A stretch of DNA of 64,000 nt from the NCBI RefSeq assembly GCF_003952425.1, contig NZ_CP034449.1, forward strand, positions 5,878,001 through 5,942,000. Reading direction: 5' to 3'. Positions 25,169-33,770 of this stretch are shown here, piece by piece. Under the pieces are notes generated by a model. The model saw only the letters and a list, made by a program, of their open reading frames with translations, was not told the DNA's origin and ran no database searches. The first letter of the stretch is position 1, and each line of letters starts with the position of its first letter. The position numbers and the translations under genes are program-made. This DNA comes from Mesorhizobium sp. M2A.F.Ca.ET.046.03.2.1 (GTDB lineage Bacteria > Pseudomonadota > Alphaproteobacteria > Rhizobiales > Rhizobiaceae).

Positions 25169-25519
25169 ATGACGATCGAACGCCTGGAGAACGGACAGCG
25201 CTTCTGCCGGGTGCTGCGCTACAACGGCACCGTCTATGTGGCTGGCCTGACGGCGGATGATCTGTCCGGCGATACCACAAGCCAGACCAAGCAGATTCTC
25301 GCCAAGATCGATGCGCTTCTGGCCAAGGCCGGCAGTGACAAGTCGAAGCTCTTGAGCGCGCAGATTTGGCTCTGCGACATTGCCGATTTCGAGTTGATGA
25401 ATGCCGCCTGGGACGCCTGGATCGACAGGAGCGCCATGCCGGTGCGCGCCACAGTGGAAGCGCGGCTTGCCGGCGACCAATACCGCGTCGAGATCATGGT
25501 GACGGCGGCCGTCGGCTGA
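25169..25519 (+). CDS. RidA-family imine/enamine deaminase
   Basis: Small trimeric protein of 116 residues that hydrolyses reactive enamines or imines to keto acids. The motif PVRATVEARL carries Arg93, equivalent to the substrate-binding arginine of RidA, and Glu108 in YRVEI matches the conserved glutamate. It is first in a plus-strand operon. An amino acid oxidase or dehydrogenase downstream (the DauA-like gene at 29181) would release 2-imino acids, the natural RidA substrate, so its position makes chemical sense. Confidence 0.88.
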   Translation: MTIERLENGQRFCRVLRYNGTVYVAGLTADDLSGDTTSQTKQILAKIDALLAKAGSDKSKLLSAQIWLCDIADFELMNAAWDAWIDRSAMPVRATVEARLAGDQYRVEIMVTAAVG

Positions 25520-25541
25520 GCGGACCGGTGAGGGTGCGCCA

Positions 25542-26972
25542 ATGCATGAGCTGGTGATCAAAGGTGGGCGCGTGGCGCTCGACGATGGCTGGGCCGAGTG
25601 CGACATCGGCGTTGACGACGGCCGCATCGCCGCGATTGACAAGGGCCTATCCGGCCAGAAGTCGATCGACGCCGGCGGCCGCTGGGTGATGCCCGGCGGC
25701 ATCGATACGCATTGCCATCTCGACCAGCCCGTCTGGGGCGGCGCCGGCAATGCCGACGATTTCGAGTCGGGCACGATCTCCGCGGCGTTCGGCGGCACCA
25801 CCTGCATCGTGCCATTCGGCATGCCCGGACAGGACATGACGACGATCGGCGCCATCGACCGCGCGCTGGAGCGCGCGGCGGGACGCGCCGTGATCGACTA
25901 CGGGCTGCATGCCGTGGTGACCATGGGCACCGGCGCCGATGTCGAGGCGCAGCTTGAGGCGCTTGCCGGGCGCGGCATCGCCTCGGTCAAGCTGTTCATG
26001 ACCTATCAGGGTTTCGCCGTCGACGACGATTTGTTCTTCAAGGTTCTCGATACGGCGCGGCGGCTGGGCTGGATCGTCATGGTCCATGCCGAGAACGACG
26101 CCGCGATCCGCCGCACGCGACAGCGGCTCATCGATCTCGGCCGCACCGATATCCGCTACCATGTCGTCGCCCACAGCGAGACGATGGAGCGCGAGGCGAC
26201 GCACCGCGCTTTGGCCTTCGCCGAGATGACCGGCGCGCGCATGACCATCGTGCACGTGTCGTCCTGGCAGTCGGCGGAAGAGGTGGCACGGGCGAAGGCG
26301 CGTGGTGTCGACGCGATCGCCGAGACCTGTCCGCAATATCTGTTCCTCGGGGCCGCCGATCTCGATCGCCCGGCGGTCGACGCGGCGCGCTTCGTCTTCT
26401 CACCGCCGCCGCGCTCGCCGCGCAGCCATGAGCATCTGTGGCGCGAACTGATCGAGGGCGGCATCGATCTCTGGTCGTCGGACCATTCCCCCTATTACTT
26501 CGCCGACAAGATCGGCCGCTCCGAGACGCCAGGCTTCACCACGACGCTGAGCGGCATCCCTGGCATCGAAACACGCTTGCCGCTGCTATTTTCCGAAGGG
26601 CTGCTCACCGGCCGGCTGACACTCGAACGCTATCTGGATCTCACCTCGCGCAATGCCGCCTCGATCTACGGTTTCGCCAATCGCAAGGGCCGCATCGCGA
26701 TCGGGGTCGATGCGGATCTGGCGCTGTGGGATCCAACCATGCGCTGGACGCTCGGGCACGAGGCGCTGCATTCGCGCGTCGATTTCACGCCCTATGAGGG
26801 CAGGAGCGTTACCGGCAAGCCGACCACCGTTCTGGTGCGCGGCGTGCCGGTGGTCGCTGACGGCGAATTGCAGGCCGAGCCAGGGTTCGGACGTTTCGTG
26901 GCACGCAACGCCGCAGATCCCGAGCTCTCGGGAAAACCAGTCGAGGATTGGACACCATGGCTCGATGCCTGA
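25542..26972 (+). CDS. Dihydropyrimidinase / D-hydantoinase-family cyclic amidohydrolase
   Basis: Binuclear metallohydrolase of 476 residues that opens cyclic ureides such as hydantoins or dihydropyrimidines to N-carbamoyl amino acids. All metal-site residues are visible: His57 and His59 (DTHCHL), the carboxylated Lys150 (ASVKLFMTY), His182 (VHAEN), His238 (VHVSS) and the Asp in SSDHSPY. It sits 22 bases after ridA and overlaps the carbamoylase gene by 16 bases. That pairing with an N-carbamoyl-D-amino-acid hydrolase argues for hydantoinase activity with D-type products rather than pyrimidine breakdown. Confidence 0.9.
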   Translation: MHELVIKGGRVALDDGWAECDIGVDDGRIAAIDKGLSGQKSIDAGGRWVMPGGIDTHCHLDQPVWGGAGNADDFESGTISAAFGGTTCIVPFGMPGQDMTTIGAIDRALERAAGRAVIDYGLHAVVTMGTGADVEAQLEALAGRGIASVKLFMTYQGFAVDDDLFFKVLDTARRLGWIVMVHAENDAAIRRTRQRLIDLGRTDIRYHVVAHSETMEREATHRALAFAEMTGARMTIVHVSSWQSAEEVARAKARGVDAIAETCPQYLFLGAADLDRPAVDAARFVFSPPPRSPRSHEHLWRELIEGGIDLWSSDHSPYYFADKIGRSETPGFTTTLSGIPGIETRLPLLFSEGLLTGRLTLERYLDLTSRNAASIYGFANRKGRIAIGVDADLALWDPTMRWTLGHEALHSRVDFTPYEGRSVTGKPTTVLVRGVPVVADGELQAEPGFGRFVARNAADPELSGKPVEDWTPWLDA

Positions 26973-27871
26973 CCATCGCCGTTTGCCAGACCGGACCGAT
27001 CCAGCGCAGCGCCACGCGCGCCGAGACGGTCGGGCGCCTGGTACATCTGCTTGAAAAGGCCGCTTCCGCCGGCGCCGAGATCGCGGTGTTTCCCGAAATG
27101 GCGCTGACCACTTTCTTCCCGCGCTGGCGCATCGACGACCAGGCCGAAATCGACGCTTTCTTCGAAGCCTCGATGCCGGGGCCGGAAACGCAGCGACTCT
27201 ACGATGCCGCCGCGCGCCTGAAGGTCGGTTTCGCGCTGGGTTATTGCGAGCTGACGCAGGAAGAGGACCGCACGCGCCATTTCAACACCATGGATCTTGT
27301 CGGGCCGGACGGCGCCTTCATCGGCCGCTATCGCAAGATGCACGTGCCGGGGTCGAGCGAGCCGGAAGCGGGCACGACCACGCATCTCGAACGGCGTTAC
27401 TTTGAACCCGGCAATCTCGGCTTCCCGGTCTATGACTTTCGCGGTGTTCGCGTCGGCCTCGCCATTTGCAACGATCGCCGCTGGCCGGAGACCTATCGCA
27501 TGCTGTGCCTCAACGGCGCCGAGGTGGCACTGCTCGGCTACAACACGCCGCTCCTGCTCGACGAGGCGCCGGCGCTGGCACATCTACGCATGTTCCACAA
27601 TCACCTGCCGATGCAGGCCGGCGCCTATCAGAACACGCTCTGGATCGGCGCCGCCGCCAAGGCCGGGCTGGAAGACGGCCAGGCACTGATCGGCGGCTCC
27701 TGCATCATCGCGCCGACCGGCGAGATTGCCGCGCAGGCGATGTCGCTCGACGACGAAGTCATCGTTCACCGCGCCGATCTCGACCTCATCGAGACGTGTC
27801 GCAAAGTGAACTTCAACTTCGCGCTCTATCGCCGCCCCGACCAGTACAAACGCATCGCGGATCCGGTCTGA
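26957..27871 (+). CDS. N-carbamoyl-D-amino-acid hydrolase (nitrilase superfamily)
   Basis: Cytosolic amidohydrolase that removes the carbamoyl group from N-carbamoyl-D-amino acids, giving D-amino acid, CO2 and ammonia. With the ATG at 26957 it is 304 residues, the same length as I recall for the Agrobacterium enzyme, and shares long motifs with it (ALTTFFPRW, FNTMDLVGPDG, RRYFEPGNLGFPVYD, CNDRRWPE, MQAGAYQN). The catalytic triad is Glu47, Lys127 and Cys171. A TTG three codons earlier is less likely, since GAGG at 26944-26947 suits the ATG. It follows the hydantoinase with a 16-base overlap. Confidence 0.93.
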   Translation: MARCLTIAVCQTGPIQRSATRAETVGRLVHLLEKAASAGAEIAVFPEMALTTFFPRWRIDDQAEIDAFFEASMPGPETQRLYDAAARLKVGFALGYCELTQEEDRTRHFNTMDLVGPDGAFIGRYRKMHVPGSSEPEAGTTTHLERRYFEPGNLGFPVYDFRGVRVGLAICNDRRWPETYRMLCLNGAEVALLGYNTPLLLDEAPALAHLRMFHNHLPMQAGAYQNTLWIGAAAKAGLEDGQALIGGSCIIAPTGEIAAQAMSLDDEVIVHRADLDLIETCRKVNFNFALYRRPDQYKRIADPV

Positions 27872-27878
27872 GACAGCG

Positions 27879-29171
27879 ATGGGCCTGATCAAGACCAGTT
27901 GCAGCCAGGCACCGCTCGCGGCCGACCCACTGTCGCTTGGCGAGATCGTCGAGAACGGTCTTTGCATCGGCTGCGGCCTCTGCCGGTCGATGGCCGGGCG
28001 CGACATCGAGATGGTGATGACACCGGAAGGGCGCGAGCGGCCGGTGGCACGAAAGGCATTGGACAAGCCGACATTGGCGAAGATCAACGCGGTTTGCCCA
28101 GGAACACGCATCGCCGGTCCGCCACCCGCGCAGATGAATGACGCCACGTTGACGGACACGGTCTGGGGACCGGTCGAGCGGCTCGTGCTCGGTTCCGCCG
28201 GCGATCCCACGGTCCGGTTTATTGGCTCCGGCGGTGGGACACTGACGGCGCTTGGCCAATTCCTGCTCAGCTCGGGACGCGTAAAATTCGTGCTGCATGT
28301 CGCGGCGTCGCGCTCCATGCCGATGCGCACGGAACGCAAGCTGAGCTTCGACGGCGCTTCGGTGCTCGACGGCGCCGGCTCGCGCTACGGGCCGGCGGCC
28401 ACGCTGGTGGATTTCAACGACATCCTCGATCGCGGCGAGCCGTTCGCGCTGATCGCCAAGCCTTGCGACATCACCGCCGTGCGCAACCTGGCGCGGCTCG
28501 ATCCGCGCGTTGACGAGCACATGCGCTATGCGCTCGCCTTCGTCTGCGGCGGCGCCTCGGACCTCACCAAGTCGGAACAGGTGCTGCAGCGTTTTGGCCT
28601 CGGCGAGGACGAGCTGGCCCTATTCCGCTACCGGGGTCATGGCAATCCCGGCCCGAACCGCATCGAAACCAAGGACGGCCACGCTTTCGAGATCAGCTAC
28701 CGGCAGCTCTGGGAAGACGAGGACAAATGGATGATCCAGCCGCGCTGCAAGATCTGTCCCGATGCGATCGGCCAGGTGGCGGATATCGCGGTGTCGGATG
28801 CCTGGCTGAACGGCGGACCAGCCGTCGAGGATGAACCGCTCAACGGCATCATAGTTCGGACAAAGCGCGGGCTGGAGCTGTTCGACGCGGCCGTCGAGGC
28901 TGGCGCGCTGGAGATCAAGCGCGAGAGCAACATTGCCGAGATCAGCGAATTGCAGTCGCATCAGGTGCGCAAGCGGCGCGCCGTCTGGGCGCGGCTGAAG
29001 GGCATGGCAATCGCCGGCAAGCCGGTGCCTTTTGTCAGCGACCTCGCATTGCGGGATTGCGCCGCGCAGAATTCGCCTGCCGAGAATCTGGCCGAGGGGC
29101 GGGGCGCCCGCGATCGCGCCCGACGCGGCCGTCTGGGCGAGCCGCCTGCCGTGGCGCGCGCAACAGTTTAG
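27879..29171 (+). CDS. FrhB/FdhB-like iron-sulfur flavoprotein (coenzyme F420 hydrogenase beta-subunit family)
   Basis: Soluble 430-residue redox protein. Residues 29-73 hold a ferredoxin-like [4Fe-4S] motif (Cys29, Cys32, Cys35 and Cys73 followed by Pro). The FrhB N and C domains follow, with AKPCDITAVRNL, FVCGGASDL and RCKICPDAIGQVADIAVSDAW as family landmarks. In archaea such proteins exchange electrons between F420 and iron-sulfur partners; bacterial relatives use FAD with other carriers. Here it lies between a D-carbamoylase and a D-amino acid dehydrogenase-like gene, seven and nine bases from each. It may serve as electron acceptor or as a reductase for an unknown step. The role is open. 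Confidence 0.82.
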   Translation: MGLIKTSCSQAPLAADPLSLGEIVENGLCIGCGLCRSMAGRDIEMVMTPEGRERPVARKALDKPTLAKINAVCPGTRIAGPPPAQMNDATLTDTVWGPVERLVLGSAGDPTVRFIGSGGGTLTALGQFLLSSGRVKFVLHVAASRSMPMRTERKLSFDGASVLDGAGSRYGPAATLVDFNDILDRGEPFALIAKPCDITAVRNLARLDPRVDEHMRYALAFVCGGASDLTKSEQVLQRFGLGEDELALFRYRGHGNPGPNRIETKDGHAFEISYRQLWEDEDKWMIQPRCKICPDAIGQVADIAVSDAWLNGGPAVEDEPLNGIIVRTKRGLELFDAAVEAGALEIKRESNIAEISELQSHQVRKRRAVWARLKGMAIAGKPVPFVSDLALRDCAAQNSPAENLAEGRGARDRARRGRLGEPPAVARATV

Positions 29172-29180
29172 GGGGGATCG

Positions 29181-30341
29181 ATGAGCGAGCAGACCGAAGT
29201 CATCATCATCGGCGGCGGCATGACCGGGGCCGGCGCCGCGTACGAGATTTCGCGCGACAGGAAGGTCGTGCTGTTCGAGCGGGAGAGCCATTGCGGTTAC
29301 CACACCACGGGGCGTTCGGCGGCTAGCTTCACCGAGAATTACGGCAACGGCGTCATCCGCCGCATCGTGCTCGCCAGCCGGGCGTTTCTCACCGAGCCGC
29401 CTGCCGGCTTCTGCGATTATCCGCTGCTCAGCAAGCGCGGCATGATCACAGTGGCACGCGCCGACCAGCTCGACCTGTTGCGCGAGGATCTGGCGGCCGC
29501 GCAGGCGCTGGTGCCCTCGATCGTTGCGATGAGGCCGGATGAGGCGATCGCGCACGTTCCGGTGCTGCGCCGGGATTATCTTGCCGGCGCTTACATCGAA
29601 CCGCATTCGATGGATATTGACGTCAACGGCTTGCACCAGGGTTTTCTGCGCGGCGCGCGGGCGCGGGGCGCGCGTATCGTCACCAAGGCCGGGGTCAAAG
29701 GCATCGGTCGGCAAGGCGGACAATGGCGGGTCGAAACGGAAGCGGGCGCATTCCTTGCGCCGCTGATCGTCAATGCGGCCGGCGCCTGGGGTGACGAGAT
29801 CGCGGCGATGGCGGGCGTCCGCCCGGTCGGCTTGCAGCCGAAGCGCCGCACCGCTTTCAACATCCCCGCACCTTCAGGTGTCGACATTGCCGACTGGCCG
29901 CTGGTCAACGATGTCGGCGCGGAGTTCTATTTCAAGCCGGATGCCGGACAGCTGTTCGTGTCGCCGGCCGATGCCACGCCGTCGGAGCCGATGGACGCCT
30001 TTGCCGAAGACATCGATGTGGCGATCGGCGCCGAGCGCCTCGAACGGGCAACGACGATCGAGGTGCAGCGTGTGTCGCGTTCCTGGGCAGGCTTGCGGAC
30101 CTTCGTCGCCGACGGCTCCCCGGTGGTCGGGCCTGACGACGAGTTTCCGGATTTCGTCTGGCTGGTCGGGCAGGGCGGCTACGGTATCAAGACCTCGCCG
30201 GCGCTGTCGCGCGTCTGCGCCAGCCTGATCGCCGGCGGCGGCCTGCCGGACGATGTCGCGAGGCAAGGCGTGTCGCTGGACGATCTCACACCGCACCGTC
30301 TGCGCAATGTCACGCCCGAAGCCAGCAAGGTTGCTTCATGA
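29181..30341 (+). CDS. FAD-dependent D-amino acid (D-arginine-like) dehydrogenase
   Basis: Flavoprotein of the DAO family, 386 residues, oxidising amino acids to 2-imino acids. It begins with the FAD dinucleotide motif IIIGGGMTGAG. It matches what I know of Pseudomonas D-arginine dehydrogenase DauA over long motifs (GYHTTGRSAASFT, ASRAFLTEPPAGFC, AGVRPVGLQPKRR, SWAGLRTFVADGSPV, GQGGYGIKTSPA). Activity on D-amino acids released by the carbamoylase, with RidA removing the imine, is the natural reading. ATG at 29181 follows a GGGGGG-type site; its end overlaps the next gene by four bases. Confidence 0.88.
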   Translation: MSEQTEVIIIGGGMTGAGAAYEISRDRKVVLFERESHCGYHTTGRSAASFTENYGNGVIRRIVLASRAFLTEPPAGFCDYPLLSKRGMITVARADQLDLLREDLAAAQALVPSIVAMRPDEAIAHVPVLRRDYLAGAYIEPHSMDIDVNGLHQGFLRGARARGARIVTKAGVKGIGRQGGQWRVETEAGAFLAPLIVNAAGAWGDEIAAMAGVRPVGLQPKRRTAFNIPAPSGVDIADWPLVNDVGAEFYFKPDAGQLFVSPADATPSEPMDAFAEDIDVAIGAERLERATTIEVQRVSRSWAGLRTFVADGSPVVGPDDEFPDFVWLVGQGGYGIKTSPALSRVCASLIAGGGLPDDVARQGVSLDDLTPHRLRNVTPEASKVAS

Positions 30342-31621
30342 ACAGCGCCATCCTGACGGCCGGAGGTCACCTGGCCGGGCGCATCCTGGAGACACTCGCT
30401 GAAGCCACGACCGATGCGCCGGGCATCACGCGCATCGCCTACGGACCCGGCGAGCGCTTCGCCCACAACCTCGTGCGTGAGGAGGCGCAGAAGCTCGGCG
30501 CGGTTGCGCGCACCGATGCCGCCGGCAATCTCTATTTGACGCTCAGTGGCCGCGATCCGGACCTGCCGGCTTTGGTCGTCGGTTCGCATCTCGACAGTGT
30601 GGCGCATGGCGGCAATTTCGACGGCGCCGCCGGCGTTGTGGCGGGCTTGGCGGTGATGGCCGAGTTGGTCGCGAAAGCCGTCCAATTGCCGCGCGATCTC
30701 ATCGTGCTGGCCACGCGCGCCGAGGAAGCCGTCTGGTTTCCGCTGTCCTATCCGGGCAGCCAGGCGGCTCTTGGCTTGCTCGATCCGGAGGCGCTTGAAG
30801 CAAAACGATCCGACAGCGGCCGCACGCTGGCCGAACACATGCGAGAGGAAGGGTTCGACCCCGATGCGGTGCGGCGCGGGGTTCCGGGGATCTATGCCGC
30901 GCGGATCGCGGCCTTCGTCGAGGTGCACATCGAGCAGGGACCGCGGCTTGTCGCCGCTGGCGCGCCGGTCGGCATCGTCACCGGGATTGCCGGCGGGTTC
31001 CGCTATGTCGACGCCAAATGCCTTGGCGCCTATGCCCATTCCGGCGCCGAGCCGCGCTTCGCCCGGCATGACGCCGTGCTTGGCTTTGCCGATCTGGTCG
31101 CCGCGCTTGAGATCGAATGGGATGCGCTGGAGCGCGAAGACCATGAGGCGACAATCACCTTCGGCCGTGTGCAATCCGATCCGACACAGCATGGCGGCAG
31201 CCGGGTTCTGGGCGAGCTCGGCTTCACGCTGGATGTGCGCAGCGCCGAAGCGACGGTTCTCGAACGTGTCGAGGCGCGGCTTCGGACTATTCTGGCTGAA
31301 GTTAGCGCCAGGCGGGGCGTAGCGTTCGAACTCGGGCAGCGTTTCACTTGGGAGCCGGCGACGATGTCGGCAGATTTGGCCGCCAAGCTGGATCGCGCCG
31401 CTACCGAATTGCAGATGCGGGCACCGCATGTGCCGAGCGGGGCGGGACACGACGCGGCGACTTTTGCCGGCGCCGGTATTCCAACCGCCATGGTCTTCGT
31501 GCGCAACGAGAACGGCAGCCACAACCCGCATGAAGCGATGGAGATCGCCGACCTCGATGAGGCGATCCGTCTGCTCTTCCGCTTCGTCACAGACTTCGAC
31601 AATCCCTTGGATCAGCCATGA
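30338..31621 (+). CDS. M20-family N-carbamoyl-L-amino-acid hydrolase / allantoate amidohydrolase-like (HyuC type)
   Basis: Binuclear zinc amidohydrolase of 427 residues. Metal ligands are visible in GSHLDSVAHGGNFDGAAGV (His84, Asp95), the ATRAEEAV acid pair (Glu129-Glu130) and VHIEQGP. The family includes L-carbamoylase, beta-ureidopropionase and allantoate amidohydrolase. Together with the D-carbamoylase it would let the cell use both stereoisomers of N-carbamoyl amino acids; with PuuE-like genes nearby, allantoate is an alternative. It overlaps both neighbours by four bases (ATGA), so the operon is translationally coupled. Confidence 0.88.
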   Translation: MNSAILTAGGHLAGRILETLAEATTDAPGITRIAYGPGERFAHNLVREEAQKLGAVARTDAAGNLYLTLSGRDPDLPALVVGSHLDSVAHGGNFDGAAGVVAGLAVMAELVAKAVQLPRDLIVLATRAEEAVWFPLSYPGSQAALGLLDPEALEAKRSDSGRTLAEHMREEGFDPDAVRRGVPGIYAARIAAFVEVHIEQGPRLVAAGAPVGIVTGIAGGFRYVDAKCLGAYAHSGAEPRFARHDAVLGFADLVAALEIEWDALEREDHEATITFGRVQSDPTQHGGSRVLGELGFTLDVRSAEATVLERVEARLRTILAEVSARRGVAFELGQRFTWEPATMSADLAAKLDRAATELQMRAPHVPSGAGHDAATFAGAGIPTAMVFVRNENGSHNPHEAMEIADLDEAIRLLFRFVTDFDNPLDQP

Positions 31622-32283
31622 ACCTCGCCAAGACCGCCTTGCTCGTCATCGACCTGCAGAACGAATACCGCCCCGGCGCGGCTTGGCCGGTCGTCGGCTA
31701 TGACGCGGTGCTCGCCAACACCGCCGCGCTGATCGGAGCCGCCCGTGCGGCGGGCGTGCCCGTCATCCATGCGCAGGCCTGGGTGAAGCCGGAGGAACGC
31801 GACGGCTATGCGCGGCAGGAAGAGATCCTGACCGAGGAATTCCGCTCCGCGGTGGCGGGCAGCAACGGCGCCGAAATCTGCGCCGAGGTGGCAGCGCTGC
31901 CCGGCGACATCGTCATCCACAAGCATTGGCCAAGCGCCTTTCGGCGGACCGATCTTTCGCAGCGGCTCGCCGCCCTTGGCATCGAGACCCTGATCGTCAC
32001 CGGCGTGCTCACCGACAGCTGCGTGACCGCGAGCGTCTTCGACGCGGTTTACGAGGGGTTTCGCGTCTGGCTGGTCAAGGACGCCTGCGGCAGCATGACG
32101 GAGGCCATGCACCGCACCGGCATGCTCGACATGGCGAACCGGCTTTATGGCGGCGGCATTCTTCGCCATCCCGAGGCGCTGAAGGCGCTGGCCGACCACC
32201 CCTTCGACGGCTGGCGCTGCACGCGGCCGGTGGAATTTGCCTACACGCTGGAAACGGTCGATGGAATTTACGAGGCGCTGTGA
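31618..32283 (+). CDS. Isochorismatase-fold cysteine amidohydrolase
   Basis: Cytosolic hydrolase of the cysteine hydrolase (isochorismatase) superfamily, 221 residues. The catalytic triad is Asp12 (VIDLQNEY), Lys102 (HKHWPSAF) and Cys135 (LTDSCVTAS). Members include N-carbamoylsarcosine amidase, ureidoacrylate and other amidases. Being last in a hydantoinase-carbamoylase operon, and facing a sarcosine oxidase-type operon, it is a reasonable N-carbamoylsarcosine or ureido-acid amidase candidate; that is inference. Its 3' end overlaps the convergent D-aminoacylase gene by 16 bases. Confidence 0.87.
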   Translation: MNLAKTALLVIDLQNEYRPGAAWPVVGYDAVLANTAALIGAARAAGVPVIHAQAWVKPEERDGYARQEEILTEEFRSAVAGSNGAEICAEVAALPGDIVIHKHWPSAFRRTDLSQRLAALGIETLIVTGVLTDSCVTASVFDAVYEGFRVWLVKDACGSMTEAMHRTGMLDMANRLYGGGILRHPEALKALADHPFDGWRCTRPVEFAYTLETVDGIYEAL

Positions 32284-33758
32284 TCGGCGCCGCAGTTGCA
32301 TGCGCCTCTGACGATCGGCTTTGAGGCCGAAGGCTTGAGAACCGCGCCAGGCAGCGCTCCAGTGGCTCTCCCTTTTCGCCACACCGATACGCCGTTCACA
32401 AAGACATGCTCGATACCGGCGGCGGGCCGGCGCGGTTCCTCGAAGGTGGCGGTGTCGATGATCGTCTCGGGATCGAAGACGACGAGATCGGCGAAGTTGC
32501 CTTCGGCCAGCAGGCCGCGTTGCGCGATGCCGAATTCCTTCGCGGGCAGCCCGGTCATGCGGAATACGGCCTCCTCCAGGCTGAACAGGCCGACATCACG
32601 CGCGTAGTGCCCGAGCACGCGCGGAAATGTGCCCCACAGGCGCGGATGCGGATGGATGTCGTGCGGCAGGCCGTCCGAGCCGATCATGGTGCGCGGATGC
32701 GCGATGATGTTGCGCACATCGTCCTCGTCCAGCTGGAAATAGACGGCGCCGGCCGGCAGCAGACGCTCGCCGGCCTCGCGCTCGGTGCAGTTCCATTCGC
32801 GCGCGATGTCGGCGATCTCGCGCCTCGCCATCTCCGGATGCGGGTCGGACCAGGTGATGAGGATCTTCAGCCCGGTGTCGCAGCGCTCCAGGCGCAGCAC
32901 CGTGGAACTCGCGGCATAGGGATAGACGTCCATGCCGATATCCATCGCCTCGCGCGCCCGGTCGATGCGCTCCAGCGAGGGCCGGCTCTTGCCGAAATTG
33001 GCGCGGCCGGTGCACTGGTGGTGCGAGATGAAGAGCTTGCCGCCGGCGTGATCGGCAATGTCGATCGCTTCCTCGATGGCTCCGTCCATCGTCTCGAAAT
33101 AGTTGCGCGTGTGGGTGACATAGGGACCACCCAGGCCTGCCGCCGTGGCGGCCAGAGCCTTGACCTCGTCGGTCGAGGAGTTGACGGCCGGTGGATAGTC
33201 GAGGCCGGTGCTGAGGCCGAACGCGCCTTCGGCCATCGCTTCGGCAACCGCTTCCTGCATCGCCGCCGTTTCGGCTTCGGTGGCCGGACGATCGGTCACC
33301 GGCATGCAACGCTGGCGCAAGGTGGTGTGGCCGACAAGCAGGGCGGCGTTGGTGGCGATGCCGCGGCGCTTCAGCTCGGCGACATAGTCGGCAAAACGGT
33401 CGAAGCGGAAATTCTCGCGGCCGCCGACCAGCGTGAAGGGCGGCGGTGGGGTCTTGTCGAGCAGCAGCGGCGCCAGGCTGACACCGCAATTGCCGGCAAT
33501 CACCGTGGTGACGCCCTGGCTGATCTTCGGGTCCATGCCGCGCGGGGCTAGCAGCGCGCCGTCGTCATGGGTGTGCACGTCGATGAAGCCTGGCGCGACC
33601 ACCTTGCCCTTCGCGTCGATCTCCTCGACGCCCTGCGCATCGTCCAGCCGACCGACCGCCGTGATCCTGTCGCCAGTGACGGCAATGTCGGCCCCGAAGG
33701 GTTTCGAGCCGTCGCCGGCGATCAGCGTCGCGTGGCGGATGACAAGATCATAAGGCAT
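32268..33758 (-). CDS. D-aminoacylase / N-acyl-D-amino-acid deacylase family
   Basis: Amidohydrolase-superfamily enzyme of 496 residues that releases D-amino acids from N-acyl derivatives. Landmarks are His62 and His64 (DVHTHDDGALL), Cys91 in GNCGVS, a usual metal ligand in this family, GLSTGLDYPP, and the later GSDGLPHDIHPHPRLWGTFPR. It is the last gene of a long minus-strand operon, 12 bases after the MttB-like gene. Its product would feed D-amino acids to the DauA-like dehydrogenase of the facing operon, tying the two together. Confidence 0.9.
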   Translation of the reverse strand: MPYDLVIRHATLIAGDGSKPFGADIAVTGDRITAVGRLDDAQGVEEIDAKGKVVAPGFIDVHTHDDGALLAPRGMDPKISQGVTTVIAGNCGVSLAPLLLDKTPPPPFTLVGGRENFRFDRFADYVAELKRRGIATNAALLVGHTTLRQRCMPVTDRPATEAETAAMQEAVAEAMAEGAFGLSTGLDYPPAVNSSTDEVKALAATAAGLGGPYVTHTRNYFETMDGAIEEAIDIADHAGGKLFISHHQCTGRANFGKSRPSLERIDRAREAMDIGMDVYPYAASSTVLRLERCDTGLKILITWSDPHPEMARREIADIAREWNCTEREAGERLLPAGAVYFQLDEDDVRNIIAHPRTMIGSDGLPHDIHPHPRLWGTFPRVLGHYARDVGLFSLEEAVFRMTGLPAKEFGIAQRGLLAEGNFADLVVFDPETIIDTATFEEPRRPAAGIEHVFVNGVSVWRKGRATGALPGAVLKPSASKPIVRGACNCGADHSAS

Positions 33759-33770
33759 TGCATAAATTTC

